Source: an uncultured Clostridia bacterium
GTDB taxonomy: Bacteria; Bacillota; Clostridia; Oscillospirales; Oscillospiraceae
Length of the DNA: 7,940 nucleotides
Direction: 5' to 3'
Assembly (NCBI GenBank): GCA_947177115.1
Contig: CAMWTG010000122.1
Span: forward strand, 1 to 7,940
A model generated the notes under the pieces. It made no database searches, had not been told where the DNA came from, and saw only the letters and a program-made list of their open reading frames with translations. The position numbers and the translations under genes are program-made. The stretch's first letter is position 1, and every line of letters starts with the position of its first letter. Of the stretch, positions 5,908 to 7,940 are shown piece by piece.

Positions 5908-5936
5908 ATGCCGCCATATGCCGGCCCCTCCGGCCG

Positions 5937-6560
5937 TCACATGAACAAACTCATAATAACCGGCGTTACGTAGCACTCCACAAAGGCCGCCGCCACCGTA
6001 AGGGGAGCCACTGCCAGCACCAGCACCCGCAGCAAATCCTCCAGAAGCGGCAGCAGCCGCCTCCGCTTTTGATTGCTGACCACCAGATCGCACATGTTCC
6101 GGCACAGCGTCACGCCGCAGGCGATGGACAGCACCAGCGCCGTCAGCTCAAAGATCCCGTGGGGCAGGATCCCCGCCGCGTAGAACAGCATGGACTGTCC
6201 GCCAGCGTGGACCAGCGCGCCCAGCAGACCCAGCAGCGCGCCATTGGACACAAGGCTGAGCAGAGGCAGAAATAGGAAGGGGATAAAGCCGTAGGCGGCG
6301 GAGAGCAGCATGGCACGCCAGTTGTTCATCAGCAGGGAAAATACCGACATTTGTCCCGTCTCGTCAATAACGCCGGACTGCTCGATCTGTTCCATGAAGA
6401 TGTTCAGCACCTGGGCGGCCTGCTGGGGAAACAGGAGACCGGTCACCGCCCCCAATACTGCCGCGCCTGCCATTCCCAGGGCGCAGAAGACTGCCGTCCG
6501 GCGAAAGCCGCCTTTCAAAAATTCTCCGAACAGAGAAAACTGCTCATTCAGCCAATTCAT
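5937..6560 (-). CDS. spoIIM: Stage II sporulation protein M family membrane protein
   Basis: A 207-residue integral membrane protein of the SpoIIM (DUF95) family. In Bacillus, SpoIIM works with SpoIID and SpoIIP to thin septal peptidoglycan during engulfment. Hydrophobic segments lie at about 20-45, 83-118, 123-155 and 176-205. Family landmarks are seen: NN at 79-80, SNGALLG at 105-111 and ILPHGIFEL at 131-139. A basic patch, NQKRRR (163-168), is likely on the cytoplasmic side. The length is that of the family (about 200-215). The ATG at 6560 overlaps the gltX stop as ATGA, with GGAGA inside gltX as ribosome binding site, so translation is probably coupled to gltX. A longer frame starting inside gltX is rejected. 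The family also has non-sporulation members, so the symbol reflects family membership; spoIID and spoIIP are not visible here. Confidence 0.85.
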   Translation of the reverse strand: MNWLNEQFSLFGEFLKGGFRRTAVFCALGMAGAAVLGAVTGLLFPQQAAQVLNIFMEQIEQSGVIDETGQMSVFSLLMNNWRAMLLSAAYGFIPFLFLPLLSLVSNGALLGLLGALVHAGGQSMLFYAAGILPHGIFELTALVLSIACGVTLCRNMCDLVVSNQKRRRLLPLLEDLLRVLVLAVAPLTVAAAFVECYVTPVIMSLFM

Positions 6561-7940
6561 GCGCCCAGCATCTCCAGTCCGACTGTCAGCCGCCGCAGGC
6601 ACTCGTCCCTGCCCAGGATCTGGCAGATCTCTACCGCGCCGCCGGGAGTGACGGCCCGGCCCGCCGCCGCAATGCGCACGGGCCACATGAGGGTGGCGTT
6701 CTTCACTTCCAGTTTTGCCGCCAGGTCCATCAGGCAGTCGTGGATGGCCTCCTGATTCCAGTCCGCGACCTCTTCCAGCGCAGGGATGACGGACTCCAGC
6801 ATCCGCTTGGATACTTCCTCGTTGGTCTTGGACTTCTTGTTGGTGAACAGATCCTTTTCATACGGAGGCAAAGTCTCAAAGAAATCTACCTTCTCCGGGA
6901 TCTCCGTCAGCTTCTCGCAGCGTGCCTGGAGCAGGGCGGCAATGGCCTGGGTGTCCAGAGCGGGATTTTTCACCGCCTGCCGGATGTAGGGCTCCGCTGC
7001 GGCGTGGAAGGCCTCCGGGGTCATGGCCCGCAGGTACAGGGCGTTGAAGTGGGTCAGCTTCTCGATGTCAAAGATGGCGGGGGATTTGGAAATACCCGCA
7101 ATGTCGAATACTTCCGCCAGCTCGGTAAGGGAGAACACCTCTTGCTCCGCCTTGTCGCCCCGGGGGCTCCAGCCCAGCAGGGCCACGTAGTTGAGGATGG
7201 CCTCCGTGAGATAGCCCTGGGCCTTCAGGTCCTCATAGGAGGGGTCGCCGTGGCGCTTGGACATCTTGTTGTGCTGGTCCCGCATGACGGGGGAACAGTG
7301 GACGTAGGTAGGAACTTCCCAGCCGAAGGACTGGTAGAGCAGGTCATACTTAGGCGCGGAGGAGAGATACTCGCTGCCCCGGACCACGTGGGTGATGCCC
7401 ATGAGGTGGTCGTCAATGACGTTGGCGAAGTTGTAGGTGGGCAGGCCGTCCCGCTTGAGCAGCACCTGGTCGTCCAGCGTGGAGTTCTCCACGGTGATGT
7501 CGCCGAAGATGGCGTCATGGAAGGTGGTGGTCCCGGTTTCGGGGATCTTCTGCCGGATGACGTAGGGCTCCCCGGCGTCCACCCGGGCCTGGGCTTCCTC
7601 CAGGGTCAGGGAACGGCAGGGGTCGGCGGCGCGGTTGAAGTCGCCGGAATCTTCCTCGCTCTCGGTCTTCTCACAGAAGCAGTAGTAGGCGAAGCCTTTC
7701 TCCACCAGGAGCCGTGCGTACTTGCCGTAGGTGTCCCGGCGCTCCGACTGGATGTAGGGAGCCACAGGGCCTCCCACATCGGGGCCCTCATCGTGGGTCA
7801 GGCCGCACTCGGACATGGTGCGGTAGATGACATCCGTTGCGCCTTCCACTAAGCGGCCCTGGTCGGTGTCCTCGATGCGCAGGATGAAGGTGCCGCCGCC
7901 GTTGCGGGCGATCAGCCAGGTGTAAAGGGCGGTACGCAGG
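6557..7940 (-). CDS. gltX: Glutamyl-tRNA synthetase (5' end beyond window)
   Basis: Charges tRNA-Glu, a class I enzyme acting in the cytoplasm. About 460 codons are visible, reading in frame to the right edge; the first visible residues are LRTALYTWLIARNGGGTFILRIEDTDQ, so only about 20-30 residues including the HIGH motif are missing. The RIEDTDQ, GLPTYNFANVIDDHLMGITHVVRG and KMSKRHGD (about 7253-7267) motifs are intact. The C-terminal anticodon-binding helical domain follows and ends GLEMLGA. A GTG at 7849 is just an internal Val and not the start. The zinc-knuckle region keeps C-F-C and a later Cys (DPCRS, near 7616), but the usual Tyr four residues before that Cys is Ala. The stop overlaps the spoIIM start (ATGA). 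The promoter is outside the window. Confidence 0.97.
   Translation of the reverse strand, partial: LRTALYTWLIARNGGGTFILRIEDTDQGRLVEGATDVIYRTMSECGLTHDEGPDVGGPVAPYIQSERRDTYGKYARLLVEKGFAYYCFCEKTESEEDSGDFNRAADPCRSLTLEEAQARVDAGEPYVIRQKIPETGTTTFHDAIFGDITVENSTLDDQVLLKRDGLPTYNFANVIDDHLMGITHVVRGSEYLSSAPKYDLLYQSFGWEVPTYVHCSPVMRDQHNKMSKRHGDPSYEDLKAQGYLTEAILNYVALLGWSPRGDKAEQEVFSLTELAEVFDIAGISKSPAIFDIEKLTHFNALYLRAMTPEAFHAAAEPYIRQAVKNPALDTQAIAALLQARCEKLTEIPEKVDFFETLPPYEKDLFTNKKSKTNEEVSKRMLESVIPALEEVADWNQEAIHDCLMDLAAKLEVKNATLMWPVRIAAAGRAVTPGGAVEICQILGRDECLRRLTVGLEMLGA

Noticed and set aside
6740..7852. Plus-strand open frame of 370 codons opposite gltX
   Set aside because: An antisense shadow of a GC-rich gene: Gly/Val/Leu/His-rich with no recognisable domain, while gltX motifs are intact on the other strand.

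Overview
The window looks like a chromosomal fragment from a GC-rich, spore-forming member of the Clostridia. An Oscillospiraceae-type gut bacterium (the Flavonifractor/Lawsonibacter/Pseudoflavonifractor range) is my best guess, from protein style, GC-rich codon use and gene content; it is inference, not a database result. Seven genes are supported. Six lie on the minus strand and one, a SleB-type cell wall hydrolase, on the plus strand. I see no mobile element, CRISPR array, phage gene, tRNA or rRNA.

Layout from left to right. Bases 1-65 are not genomic: they read as Illumina Nextera adapter read-through, with a one-base-deleted mosaic end at 50-65 and a P5-like tail at 1-25. They cut off lysS, of which only the first 287 codons are real. 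Upstream of lysS is greA, and the two form an operon driven by a near-perfect vegetative promoter (TTGACA-17-TATAAT). Its -35 box overlaps the stop codon of an unrecognised 245-residue protein. Next come a secreted, coiled-coil M23 peptidase with a strong terminator right after its stop codon, and a PfkB-family sugar-phosphate kinase of the FruK/LacC type with an extended -10 promoter that carries an inverted repeat. Divergent from the kinase is a secreted SleB-like hydrolase with a copper-amine-oxidase-like N-terminal domain. It converges on a SpoIIM-family membrane protein gene that overlaps the end of gltX by ATGA. The gltX 5' end, including its HIGH motif, lies beyond the right edge. A 19-bp stem-loop separates the two converging units.

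Functionally the window mixes translation and transcription housekeeping (lysS, gltX, greA), sugar phosphate metabolism (fruK-like), and envelope or sporulation functions (M23 peptidase, SleB-like hydrolase, SpoIIM-like protein). The last three all relate to peptidoglycan remodelling, engulfment or germination in endospore formers, but they are in separate transcription units, so no joint system is implied. I did not find an exciting new system. The most solid observation is the adapter artefact at the left edge; the most open one is the unknown 245-residue protein.
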